Shown: positions 1 through 5,869, counted from the first letter of the stretch. The stretch: DNA of 9,171 bases from Aquifex sp. (GCA_003978875.1 QNXQ01000039.1:1-9171), one strand, 5' to 3'. A program made the numbers and translations. The notes: a model not told the origin generated them from the letters alone.

Positions 1-1
1 A

Positions 2-115
2 GTTGAAGGACTGTTTTCAAAAGTAAGATTCTTAGAATTGAGTGGCTGGAGAAATTTTATTTGTTTGCTTGTTTACCTCTCCGCTTTAGGTGTCGCTTCC
101 TTTATTTCCACTTAA
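2..115 (+). CDS. C-terminal fragment of a membrane protein, 5' end outside the window
   Basis: The frame is open from the left edge and ends in TAA at 113-115, giving 37 codons. The residues read as a short basic/hydrophilic stretch (VEGLFSKVRFLELSGWRN) followed by about 18 hydrophobic residues (FICLLVYLSALGVASFIS) and a terminal Thr. This is what the last transmembrane helix and C-terminus of a polytopic membrane protein look like. It converges on the minus-strand gene ending at 205. I do not recognise the family; a flippase or transporter would fit, but nothing visible decides it. The fragment could also be a chance open frame, though the basic-then-hydrophobic pattern argues against that. 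No hairpin with a U-run follows the stop. Confidence 0.5.
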   Translation, partial: VEGLFSKVRFLELSGWRNFICLLVYLSALGVASFIST

Positions 116-204
116 TTTCTCACCCAGCGTATAAGAAAATATTATATGGGCTATAACTAGGAATAAAATTCTGGAAGGAGTATGAGGTAATATTACATCA
201 AATA

Positions 205-441
205 TTAAATATCATCTATACTTTCCCCTCTCAAAAGTCTTTGTGCGTAATTTACACATGCAAGAACCATGAACCATAATGCGTGATGGTCTGTTTTGTC
301 AAAGTTTTCTTTTACCATTAAAGAACCATCGTCCTTTTCGACGACGGTTATATACTTAAAAGCTTCCTGAGCTAAAGCTTTATTTTGAACTTTCTGAAGT
401 ATCCTTTCCTTTACCCAATCGGGAAGAGGCTTTTCTCTCAT
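205..441 (-). CDS. Small hypothetical protein, 78 residues
   Basis: The ATG is at 441-439, 29 bp downstream of the truA stop on the same strand, so it is probably the last gene of the isomerase-truA operon. No clear Shine-Dalgarno precedes the ATG. The protein begins with basic and acidic residues (PLPDWVKERILQKVQNKAL) likely to form a helix. A probable beta-hairpin follows (YITVVEKDDGSLMVKENF, residues 30-47). Next comes a His-His-containing, more hydrophobic helix (DHHALWFMVLACVNYAQRLL, residues 51-70) and an acidic tail. The sequence is too polar overall to be a membrane protein. The composition matches the neighbours and the reading looks coding. I do not recognise a family and assign no function. 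The 89 bp beyond its stop (116-204) hold no gene or terminator hairpin that I can support. Confidence 0.65.
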   Translation of the reverse strand: MREKPLPDWVKERILQKVQNKALAQEAFKYITVVEKDDGSLMVKENFDKTDHHALWFMVLACVNYAQRLLRGESIDDI

Positions 442-470
442 ATTATTTAAGAATAATCTTTAAACATACT

Positions 471-1196
471 TTAGAGTATAACTTTTTCGAGATGAAGGCC
501 CTGAGGAGGAGCGGTATAAGGAGCTTTTCCTTTACCTTCAAGAATTTCATCAATTAACGTTTCATCGTAAATACCTAGAGATATCTTTACCGCTGTCCCT
601 ACAATTCTTCTAACCATATACCTCAAAAAGTGTGAGGCTTTTAACCTAATCTCTATAAGAGGCTCATTGAACTCTATACGAATTTCTTGAAGTTCTAAAA
701 CGGTATTTTTTTCTTCCTCTAATTTGGCAAAACCTGCGAAGTCATAAGTTCCTAAACACTTTTTAAGGGTTCTATCCAAAACAACAACATCTATTTTCTT
801 TTTTATTTGCCAAGAAAAGGGATAAACGAACGGATTTCGTGTTTCAGAATTCCATATCCTGTATAGGTAAATTTTTCCTTTTACAGAATACCTTGCGTTA
901 AAACTTTCATCTACTCGTTTTACCTCATAAACACCTATATCCTTGGGAAGCATACCGTTTAAGGCTTTGAGTAACTTATCTTCAGGAAATTCTCTTTCAA
1001 CCTTAAAATTGGCTATATAGTCAAGTGCATGAACCCCTGCATCTGTTCTGCAGCATCCTATAACCTTAATATCACACCCAAAAATTTTAGCCAAAGCTCC
1101 CTGAATTTCTCCCTGTACCGTTCTTTCTTTAGGTTGTATCTGCCATCCCGAAAAATTTGTTCCTACAAAAGCCAATCTCAGTAAATAATTAGGCAT
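471..1196 (-). CDS. truA: tRNA pseudouridine synthase A (positions 38-40)
   Basis: TruA isomerises uridine to pseudouridine at positions 38, 39 and 40 of the tRNA anticodon stem-loop in the cytoplasm. The 241-residue length is normal for bacterial TruA. The catalytic motif RTDAGVHA lies at 50-57, with the nucleophile Asp52. The conserved Tyr that packs against the target base is Tyr110 in RYSVKGKIYLYRI. The C-terminal half carries FLRYMVRRIVG (190-200) and the ending APPQGLHLEKVIL. The N-terminal LAFVGTNFSGWQIQ matches the usual Y-x-G-xx-F-x-GWQ strand. One oddity is Cys49, where the family almost always has Gly before the RTDAG. The start ATG is embedded in the 3' end of the isomerase gene (8-bp overlap, ATGCCTAA), with a GAAGAA-type weak ribosome site upstream, so translational coupling is likely. 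Confidence 0.95.
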   Translation of the reverse strand: MPNYLLRLAFVGTNFSGWQIQPKERTVQGEIQGALAKIFGCDIKVIGCCRTDAGVHALDYIANFKVEREFPEDKLLKALNGMLPKDIGVYEVKRVDESFNARYSVKGKIYLYRIWNSETRNPFVYPFSWQIKKKIDVVVLDRTLKKCLGTYDFAGFAKLEEEKNTVLELQEIRIEFNEPLIEIRLKASHFLRYMVRRIVGTAVKISLGIYDETLIDEILEGKGKAPYTAPPQGLHLEKVIL

Positions 1197-2193
1197 ATTT
1201 TTTCAGTTCTTCTTTAATTCTTTCTATAGTGTCTACGGAAATCGGGTCGTATCCGTAAAGCTCAGCTATATATATACTTATCCAATCAACTAGATGTATT
1301 AAATATAAACTCCTTGAAAGGTAAGAATTTCCTTCACCTTTGAGCAATATGGGAACTATACCAAAATCCTTTAGAATTTTAACTGTGATTTCAACCCTAA
1401 GCTTTACTCGGTGAAAATCCTTTTCATCGTACAAAATCGTGTAAACGAACTTATTTCTAAGAGAAGGATTTGTCCAGCTCATTACCTCGTTATGATGTGC
1501 TTCGGGTAAAACTGCAAAATATGCAGGAATTTTTCCGTTTTCGTTTAGTTGCCCTTTCCACCTCTCAGCTATGTGTGCGGTTAAAGGTGTTGAATAGATT
1601 ACGGGAATGTAGTTGTAAAACCTATCTGCAAGCTTCTTGGCAGTTTCCTTTATATTTTCAAGGTTTTCTTTTAAGTTATCCCTTGCATCTTCAATTTCTT
1701 CGGGATAAGCACCCAGAAGCGATAAAGCCTTTGAAAGCATAAACCCGAAAGCGTATCTCGGTTGATAACCTTTAGGAAGTTCGTAAACTTCACACCCTTC
1801 TTCTTCGGCTCTTTCTTTTAGTTTTCCATCTGAAGTGATACAGATAGGTTTTATTCCTCTGTTTAGAACCTCTTCAAAATTCGCTAAAGTTTCCTCAGTA
1901 TTTCCGCTATAGCTTATACATATTACGAGATAATCTTTGTCCACAAATCTGGGCAGACCGTATTCTTTTACTACAAAAGTAGGCTTATCATATCCTCTAT
2001 GTTCAAGCCATCTACTGCAGAAGGTTCCGATTATTCCGGAACCCCCCATCCCGCAAAACACTATACCCTTATATGAGGAGATATCCTTTCTTATCTCTTC
2101 ATAATTTAGCTGTTCGGAAAATTCTTGTAAAAGCTCTATCCCTCCCATAAACAGAAATTTTAAAAAATTTTGATTTTTACAGCACGGTTTCAT
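1189..2193 (-). CDS. Bifunctional phosphoglucose/phosphomannose isomerase family (SIS domains)
   Basis: This enzyme family interconverts glucose-6-P and fructose-6-P, and in characterised archaeal members also mannose-6-P, in cytosolic sugar metabolism. It carries the SIS-fold phosphate loops GMGGSG (48-53) and SYSGNTEET (94-102). From the Pyrobaculum aerophilum enzyme as I remember it, the base Glu maps to Glu218 (in LNENGK), the ring-opening His to His234 (PEAHHNE), an active-site Arg to Arg146 (QPRYAFG) and a terminal Lys to Lys327 (DTIERIK). The Glu-His spacing of 16 is the same. It is unrelated to classical long PGI. The start is uncertain: ATG at 2193 adds 15 residues (including CCKN) before a second in-frame ATG at 2148, where visible homology to the family begins (MGGIELLQEF). 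Neither start has a clear Shine-Dalgarno. It is the first gene of a truA-containing operon. Confidence 0.88.
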   Translation of the reverse strand: MKPCCKNQNFLKFLFMGGIELLQEFSEQLNYEEIRKDISSYKGIVFCGMGGSGIIGTFCSRWLEHRGYDKPTFVVKEYGLPRFVDKDYLVICISYSGNTEETLANFEEVLNRGIKPICITSDGKLKERAEEEGCEVYELPKGYQPRYAFGFMLSKALSLLGAYPEEIEDARDNLKENLENIKETAKKLADRFYNYIPVIYSTPLTAHIAERWKGQLNENGKIPAYFAVLPEAHHNEVMSWTNPSLRNKFVYTILYDEKDFHRVKLRVEITVKILKDFGIVPILLKGEGNSYLSRSLYLIHLVDWISIYIAELYGYDPISVDTIERIKEELKKYA

Positions 2194-2225
2194 CTTTACA
2201 CTAGACTTTAACCCTTTTTTGTTTC

Positions 2226-2254
2226 CTTATAACTTTGTTTTTTTTAACTACATG
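2226..2254 (-). promoter_or_regulatory. Possible promoter for the isomerase-truA operon
   Basis: On the minus strand a TATAAG box (complement of 2226-2231) sits about 33 bp upstream of the first isomerase ATG, behind an A-rich tract. The sequence 17 bp further upstream (CATGTA) is a poor -35. A second candidate -10, TAAAGT (complement of 2205-2210), would leave about 50 nt of leader if translation begins at 2148. The gene is the first on this strand after a divergent intergenic region, so a promoter must lie here. The exact boxes are a guess. Confidence 0.3.
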
Positions 2255-2263
2255 TATTAAAAT
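2235..2263 (+). promoter_or_regulatory. Sigma-70-type promoter for the membrane protein/KaiC-like operon
   Basis: TTGTTT (2235-2240) and TAAAAT (2258-2263) are separated by exactly 17 bp, close to TTGACA-17-TATAAT. A start site near 2270 would put the ATG at 2280 only about 10 nt into the message, so the transcript would be almost leaderless. That agrees with the absence of a Shine-Dalgarno before this ATG. Eight consecutive T's (2238-2245) run from the -35 into the spacer. Confidence 0.5.
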
Positions 2264-2267
2264 ACAT
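2252..2267. repeat. Perfect inverted repeat over the -10 box, possible operator
   Basis: ATGTATT (2252-2258) and AATACAT (2261-2267) are perfect reverse complements separated by AA. The repeat covers the proposed -10 hexamer of the plus-strand promoter and ends 12 bp before the ATG at 2280. A dimeric repressor binding here would block RNA polymerase. AT-rich chance palindromes are common, so its role as an operator is inferred from position only. No regulator gene is visible in the window. Confidence 0.4.
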
Positions 2268-2279
2268 CTACATCTAATT

Positions 2280-3194
2280 ATGCAAATAAAAATAACCGTT
2301 TTGCCGAAACATGATGAAGTTCCAAAGGAATTTATATGTCAATTTCTCGAAACTGCATTAAAAATGGATTTTGAAGAATGTAAAAAATTGCAACTATCCG
2401 ACGGAAGTGTGAGTGTCTTTGTCTATGACTATAACACGTTTTATAAGTTGAAACGGTTGGGAGAAAGATACAGTGGTTTTTTGGAAATTCGCATAGAAAA
2501 AAACTTAACTCCTGAAGAGTTATTTAAACTTTCTTTTAAACTTATAAAAGGAAATATAGAATTTAGCTTTAAATGGAGTTCATTAGTTTTTGTAGCTGCG
2601 TTATTTTCCTTCTCTTCTTATCAAATAATTTCCGTAATTTCATCTTTTATCCAAAATTTTATACAGAATGTGTTTTCAATATTTCTTGCAAAATTCTTTA
2701 AAAACTCTGAATACCCGGAAGAGGATTTCAAAAAAGTAAAGCTATCTGATGCATTTAGATGTTGCTCCTCAAACGCTTTCGGGCTTATTCTTGGTATGCT
2801 AGTTTTCTGGGTGATACTGGGTTTTTCATTCTTCATGGTTATTCTCCTTTTGAAAGAAGTAGGATTGATTCTCTCAGGGTTAGGTATTTTATGGTTTTTG
2901 TACGCTTATCCTTTTATAATCGGTTTAGCTTCCAAAGAAAGTGGATTTTCTTACGGATTTTTTGCCCCATTTAAAGCGATTTTTTCTTTTTCGAAAACTT
3001 TTTCCGCAAGCTACATAAAAATAGGAACCTATTGGTTATTTGTATCTACCTTTGCCATAGTTGGAGGAATATTGCTCGCCGCTACAATAGTAGGGATTCC
3101 TCTTGCTTTAATGGTTTTCCTATGGCCTAACATTTATTCCGGAGGATTGGCTTACCTGAGTTTAAAGGCTTTTGAAAATGAGAGAGATACTTAG
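2280..3194 (+). CDS. Membrane protein with N-terminal ClpS/L7-L12-like domain
   Basis: I do not recognise a named family. I chose the ATG at 2280 (304 residues); an in-frame TTG at 2235 would place the start inside the proposed -35 box and add 15 unconvincing residues. Residues 1-90 are soluble and have a beta-alpha-alpha-beta-alpha-beta look: ITVLPKHDEVPKEF, then a helix with LETALKMDFEE, strand SVSVFVYDY, helix FYKLKRLGE and strand FLEIRIEKN. This resembles the ClpS / ribosomal L7-L12 C-terminal fold. Hydrophobic segments follow at about 99-122, 166-191, 194-217 and 250-282. Residues 140-160 form a charged loop containing CC at 161-162. The N-terminal domain is probably cytoplasmic. The next gene starts 17 bp before this one stops, so the two are coupled. 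Phe, Ser and AT content are higher than in the neighbours. Confidence 0.8.
   Translation: MQIKITVLPKHDEVPKEFICQFLETALKMDFEECKKLQLSDGSVSVFVYDYNTFYKLKRLGERYSGFLEIRIEKNLTPEELFKLSFKLIKGNIEFSFKWSSLVFVAALFSFSSYQIISVISSFIQNFIQNVFSIFLAKFFKNSEYPEEDFKKVKLSDAFRCCSSNAFGLILGMLVFWVILGFSFFMVILLLKEVGLILSGLGILWFLYAYPFIIGLASKESGFSYGFFAPFKAIFSFSKTFSASYIKIGTYWLFVSTFAIVGGILLAATIVGIPLALMVFLWPNIYSGGLAYLSLKAFENERDT
3164..3168 (+). promoter_or_regulatory. Ribosome binding site deciding the next start
   Basis: AAAGG lies 9 nt before the ATG at 3178 but only 3 nt before an in-frame TTG at 3172. The spacing therefore favours the ATG, inside the coding region of the upstream membrane protein. Confidence 0.5.
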
Positions 3195-3792
3195 AGATAC
3201 ATTAACAGTTCTTTTGAGGAACTGGGAGTTTTTATTAGCGTGTATTTTCTTCTTTACCGTACTCTTTATACTTACACCTCTTCCCTATATAGGTGTAATT
3301 GCCTTCTTTTTTATACTTCTTCTTTTTAACTCAGCGGCTATGTACTTTATAAAGGTTCATAAGGAAGGTATAGAAGAACTTAACTTTATCGAGATACTTA
3401 AACCCAAAAAAGCTGTGATTAGCTACACTATTGCTGAAAGTACGTATATTTATTTTGTTGCACTACTTTCTTATCTCTTTACAAAGTTTTATATAACCTT
3501 AGCTATCTGGTGGCTATTCTACAAACCCTATTTGTCAAAAGAGCTCTACATAGCTCAGAGTTTCAAAGAAGGTTTTCAAGCTATGCTTGTTCTCCTTCTA
3601 AAACCCAATTGTAGGTACGCAAAGGTAGGTGTAAAGTGGCTTATAGTTTCATCCATTCTTATAATACTGTCGGTCTTTCTCATCCTCTCTATAGCAGGTG
3701 TTCTATTTGCTCCCCTCTTTTTGTTGTGGCTCGATTTTATACTTGGACATTTTTCTTATTACGTTATTAAATATGTAAGGAGTTTGGATTGA
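3178..3792 (+). CDS. Polytopic membrane protein, probable paralog of its upstream neighbour
   Basis: The protein has 204 residues and no recognisable soluble domain. Hydrophobic stretches lie at about 17-33, 36-58, 83-114 (perhaps two) and 151-187, suggesting four to six transmembrane helices. The C-terminal half parallels the preceding protein: GFQAML...YAKVGVKWLIVSS here against PFKAIF...YIKIGTYWLFVST there, each followed by a long hydrophobic hairpin with Gly/Pro and then a Tyr-rich end. This pattern suggests an old tandem duplication, with the soluble N-terminal domain absent from this copy. The start overlaps the upstream gene by 17 bp. The KaiC-like gene follows after 22 bp. I cannot name a substrate; a DUF-type membrane scaffold and a transporter subunit are both possible. 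Confidence 0.8.
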   Translation: MREILRDTLTVLLRNWEFLLACIFFFTVLFILTPLPYIGVIAFFFILLLFNSAAMYFIKVHKEGIEELNFIEILKPKKAVISYTIAESTYIYFVALLSYLFTKFYITLAIWWLFYKPYLSKELYIAQSFKEGFQAMLVLLLKPNCRYAKVGVKWLIVSSILIILSVFLILSIAGVLFAPLFLLWLDFILGHFSYYVIKYVRSLD

Positions 3793-3803
3793 AGGTAAAA
3801 ATG

Positions 3804-3808
3804 GGAGG
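3804..3808 (+). promoter_or_regulatory. Strong Shine-Dalgarno of the KaiC-like gene
   Basis: GGAGG within GGGAGGTG (3803-3810) sits 6 nt before the ATG at 3815. It is one of only two near-perfect ribosome sites in the window, the other being the eRF1-like gene's, and it fixes the start. It suggests the ATPase is made at a higher level than the two membrane proteins upstream. Confidence 0.8.
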
Positions 3809-3814
3809 TGGACT

Positions 3815-4699
3815 ATGGACAAAGATTACAGAAGATATCACGATGAAGAGCATGAGAAACCACGTGTTGTTGAAGAAGGAATATGGATTGCCGAGGAAGC
3901 GATAAAAAAAGCACCCAAACTTGAAGGAGTACCTACAGGAGTAGAAGGGCTTGATGAACTCTTTTTTAGGGCGGAGATAAGAGATGGAAAAGTAGCAAAA
4001 GTACCACTGGGAGGTATACCGAGATATGCGGTTATAAATATCACGGGCGTATCCGATACGGGAAAATCTTTAATGGTTGAACAGTACACTGTAAAGCAGG
4101 CTCAAAGAGGTGAACCTGTTGCCTTTATAACGGTTGAAAGTCCTGCACCCTTTGTCACTATGGGACTTAGGGAAAGAGCCACAGCAATGGGAGTAGATTT
4201 TGACAAGATAAAGGACAAGATAATCCTTATAGATGCTGCATCTCATACAACTTTAAGGGAGAATATCCCGAATCTTCTGGCAACTTTAGCCCACGTTATC
4301 AAAACTTACAAAGTAAAGCACACGATAATAGACTCGGTAACAGGACTTTACGAAGCAAGGGAAATGCTTGCAAGAACCGTAGTGAGACAACTTTTCAACT
4401 TTATGAAAAAGTGGTATCAAACTGCTCTATTTGTGTCCCAGAAGAGGAGTTCCCATGAGGAACTTTCGGCGGAAGCAGCCGGAGGATTTGCTATAAGCCA
4501 TATAGTCGACTGTACGATGGTTTTGGCAAAAGAACTTATAATGACTAAATATCAAGCTCAAATTTACAAGAAGGAAATAGGAGACATAATCAGACTTTTC
4601 AGGATAGACGGGTGTAGGTTATGTGGTCATGATACAAAAACTCACTTTATGGAGATAATGGAAACCGGATTAGTAAAAATAGGTCCACCTCTTCGCTAA
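3815..4699 (+). CDS. KaiC-like RecA-fold ATPase, single domain
   Basis: The protein has 294 residues and one KaiC/RecA-type ATPase core. VPTGVEGLDELF (39-50) is the usual family entry. Walker A is GVSDTGKS (78-85). The strand AFITVESP carries the likely catalytic Glu108; KaiC usually has two Glu here. Walker B is HTIIDS, with Asp173. The strand ALFVSQKRSS (204-213) follows. The C-terminal CRLCGHDTKTH (267-277) has a CxxC plus His pattern. Compared with cyanobacterial KaiC it lacks a second domain, so it cannot be the two-domain clock protein. It also has about 15 extra residues (RAEIRDGKVAKVPLGG) between the GLDELF helix and the Walker A strand. Such proteins form ATP-dependent hexamers of mostly unknown role in archaea and thermophilic bacteria. 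It sits last in an operon with two membrane proteins. Its final 30 bp are antisense to the gamma-like gene. Confidence 0.9.
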   Translation: MDKDYRRYHDEEHEKPRVVEEGIWIAEEAIKKAPKLEGVPTGVEGLDELFFRAEIRDGKVAKVPLGGIPRYAVINITGVSDTGKSLMVEQYTVKQAQRGEPVAFITVESPAPFVTMGLRERATAMGVDFDKIKDKIILIDAASHTTLRENIPNLLATLAHVIKTYKVKHTIIDSVTGLYEAREMLARTVVRQLFNFMKKWYQTALFVSQKRSSHEELSAEAAGGFAISHIVDCTMVLAKELIMTKYQAQIYKKEIGDIIRLFRIDGCRLCGHDTKTHFMEIMETGLVKIGPPLR

Positions 4700-5869
4700 T
4701 TTCCTTTCCATCTCTTCTAAGTAGTGTTCCAAACTGAAATCGTAGATTTCATTACTTCCTATAACTCTGAAACCCGTTAAACCTTTAACGATTCTCACTT
4801 CGTAAATGTTAAATTTATCCTGAACCCGTTGGATTATTAAATCTCGCAAATTATCTTTGATACCTTCACCTATTTCCAGAATAATATCTTGAGCTTTTAT
4901 ATCTCTGAAAGTTTTTTCTTCAAATGCAAGAAGGGCAAATACTATATCTTGAAGCTCCCTATTTATCTTATCCTGTCTAGCTTTGTTTATTAACTTTTTA
5001 ACTTCCTGAATTTTCTTCGAAAGATTATCCTCAATCCTTTTAGCCGTTCTGAATCTAATCATATTCAGAGAGGTATAGTGTTCGAAGGCTATAAACTCAA
5101 CGTAAAGTTGTATGTACAGTTTCAAAACAACCGCTATGATTTCATCCTCATCAGTTTCGAAGTTCAATATAAGTCCCTTTCTGTATCTTCTTTTTATCCT
5201 CGGTGGGAGAAATTTTAACACTTCCACAGAGTAATCTCCCGATTCGCCAAGTTCTACTATACGAACATTTGCGGGAGTTTTATATCCATAGAACTTTTCA
5301 ATTTTTTTAGGTTTTTCCTTAGTTTTACTTTCCACCTTGAGGTAAGGCGTTACTTGGAAACTTTTTCCCAAAATTGGTTTTATATATAGAATATAAACAG
5401 CGTCTAATTCCTTATTTTTAAAATCTTCAAAGAGTTTTTCTACAAGATTTATTAAACTTTTAACGTTGAGTTCTTTTCCGAAAACACCGCTTACGTTTTC
5501 ACGACTGTAAATTTGCTCCAACTTTTTGCTTTTACACTTTTCTCCAACAGTGTAGAGTTTAACTTTTTTACCTTGGAAAACTTTAAAAAACTTTTCCAGT
5601 ACCCTTGAGCATGAACTCCTGGTAAGGGATAAATCGGATAGAAACAGGATTACTGCAATTCTTTTTTCTTCACGCGGATTAAAAAGAGGATGGTCAGGGT
5701 AAAGGGCGAAAAGATGCTCTAAAACTTCCTCAAGTCTCGTAAAGTAAGGAACTTTGGCTATTACCGAAGGTTTTAATCTTCTAAACCTGTTTAAGGAAAT
5801 TACGGCTACTACATTAAAAACTTCCCTTAAAAGATTGAGAACTTTTAATTTATCCGAAAATCTTTTCAC
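4670..5869 (-). CDS. Orphan F1 ATP-synthase gamma-like protein with delta-like C-terminal extension
   Basis: The 399 residues exceed the usual gamma length of about 290. Residues 10-52 follow the gamma N-terminal helix pattern (SLNRFRRLK, then PYFTRLEEVLEHL, like KLRRAQ and PYAEKLREVL). HPLFNPREEKRIAVILFLSD (60-79) matches the start of the gamma alpha/beta domain, and KLYTVGEKCKS (104-114) and ELDAVYILYIKP (154-165) match later strands. The family's DRGLCGG is replaced by DLSLTRSS (79-86). About 50 inserted residues (185-235) precede LNFETDEDEII. Residues 251-316 match the gamma C-terminal helix (EHYTSLNMIRF, NKARQDKINRELQDIV, like NKARQAxITQELxEIV). Residues 325-392 then resemble the delta C-terminus: a helix, EVRIVKGLTGFRVIG, and YDFSLEHYLEEMERKL, like IDGSVRGRLERL. 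The start is GTG at 5869, overlapping rdgB by 20 bp. The gamma homology is clear to me; the delta part is probable. Function is unknown. Confidence 0.8.
   Translation of the reverse strand: MKRFSDKLKVLNLLREVFNVVAVISLNRFRRLKPSVIAKVPYFTRLEEVLEHLFALYPDHPLFNPREEKRIAVILFLSDLSLTRSSCSRVLEKFFKVFQGKKVKLYTVGEKCKSKKLEQIYSRENVSGVFGKELNVKSLINLVEKLFEDFKNKELDAVYILYIKPILGKSFQVTPYLKVESKTKEKPKKIEKFYGYKTPANVRIVELGESGDYSVEVLKFLPPRIKRRYRKGLILNFETDEDEIIAVVLKLYIQLYVEFIAFEHYTSLNMIRFRTAKRIEDNLSKKIQEVKKLINKARQDKINRELQDIVFALLAFEEKTFRDIKAQDIILEIGEGIKDNLRDLIIQRVQDKFNIYEVRIVKGLTGFRVIGSNEIYDFSLEHYLEEMERKLAKRWTYFY

Noticed and set aside
173..190. GGAAGGAG followed by ATG-AGG-TAA on the plus strand, resembling a two-codon leader ORF
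   Set aside because: The ribosome site is 1 nt from the ATG, too close to work, and no gene follows on this strand.
116..204. Possible terminator or small RNA between the convergent genes at the left end
   Set aside because: I see only short AT palindromes such as TAATATTA, with no GC-rich stem followed by a U-run on either strand.
1470..1742. Plus-strand open frame of 90 codons inside the isomerase gene
   Set aside because: It is antisense to conserved isomerase motifs (PEAHHNE, LNENGK), and its Ser/Leu/Arg-rich product has no domain pattern.
2235..2237. TTG as start of the first membrane protein
   Set aside because: It coincides with the proposed -35 box, has no ribosome site, and adds residues unrelated to the domain that begins at the ATG at 2280.
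3801..3905. Short plus-strand ORF (34 codons) starting at an ATG with its own GAAGG site, out of frame with the KaiC-like gene
   Set aside because: It lies inside the KaiC-like start region, its ATG runs into that gene's Shine-Dalgarno, and its product shows no domain. The far stronger ribosome site serves the ATG at 3815.
3838..4089. Minus-strand open frame of 83 codons opposite the KaiC-like Walker A region
   Set aside because: Its Ser/Pro/Thr-rich product is the mirror of the coding strand's codon bias; the KaiC-like gene explains the DNA.
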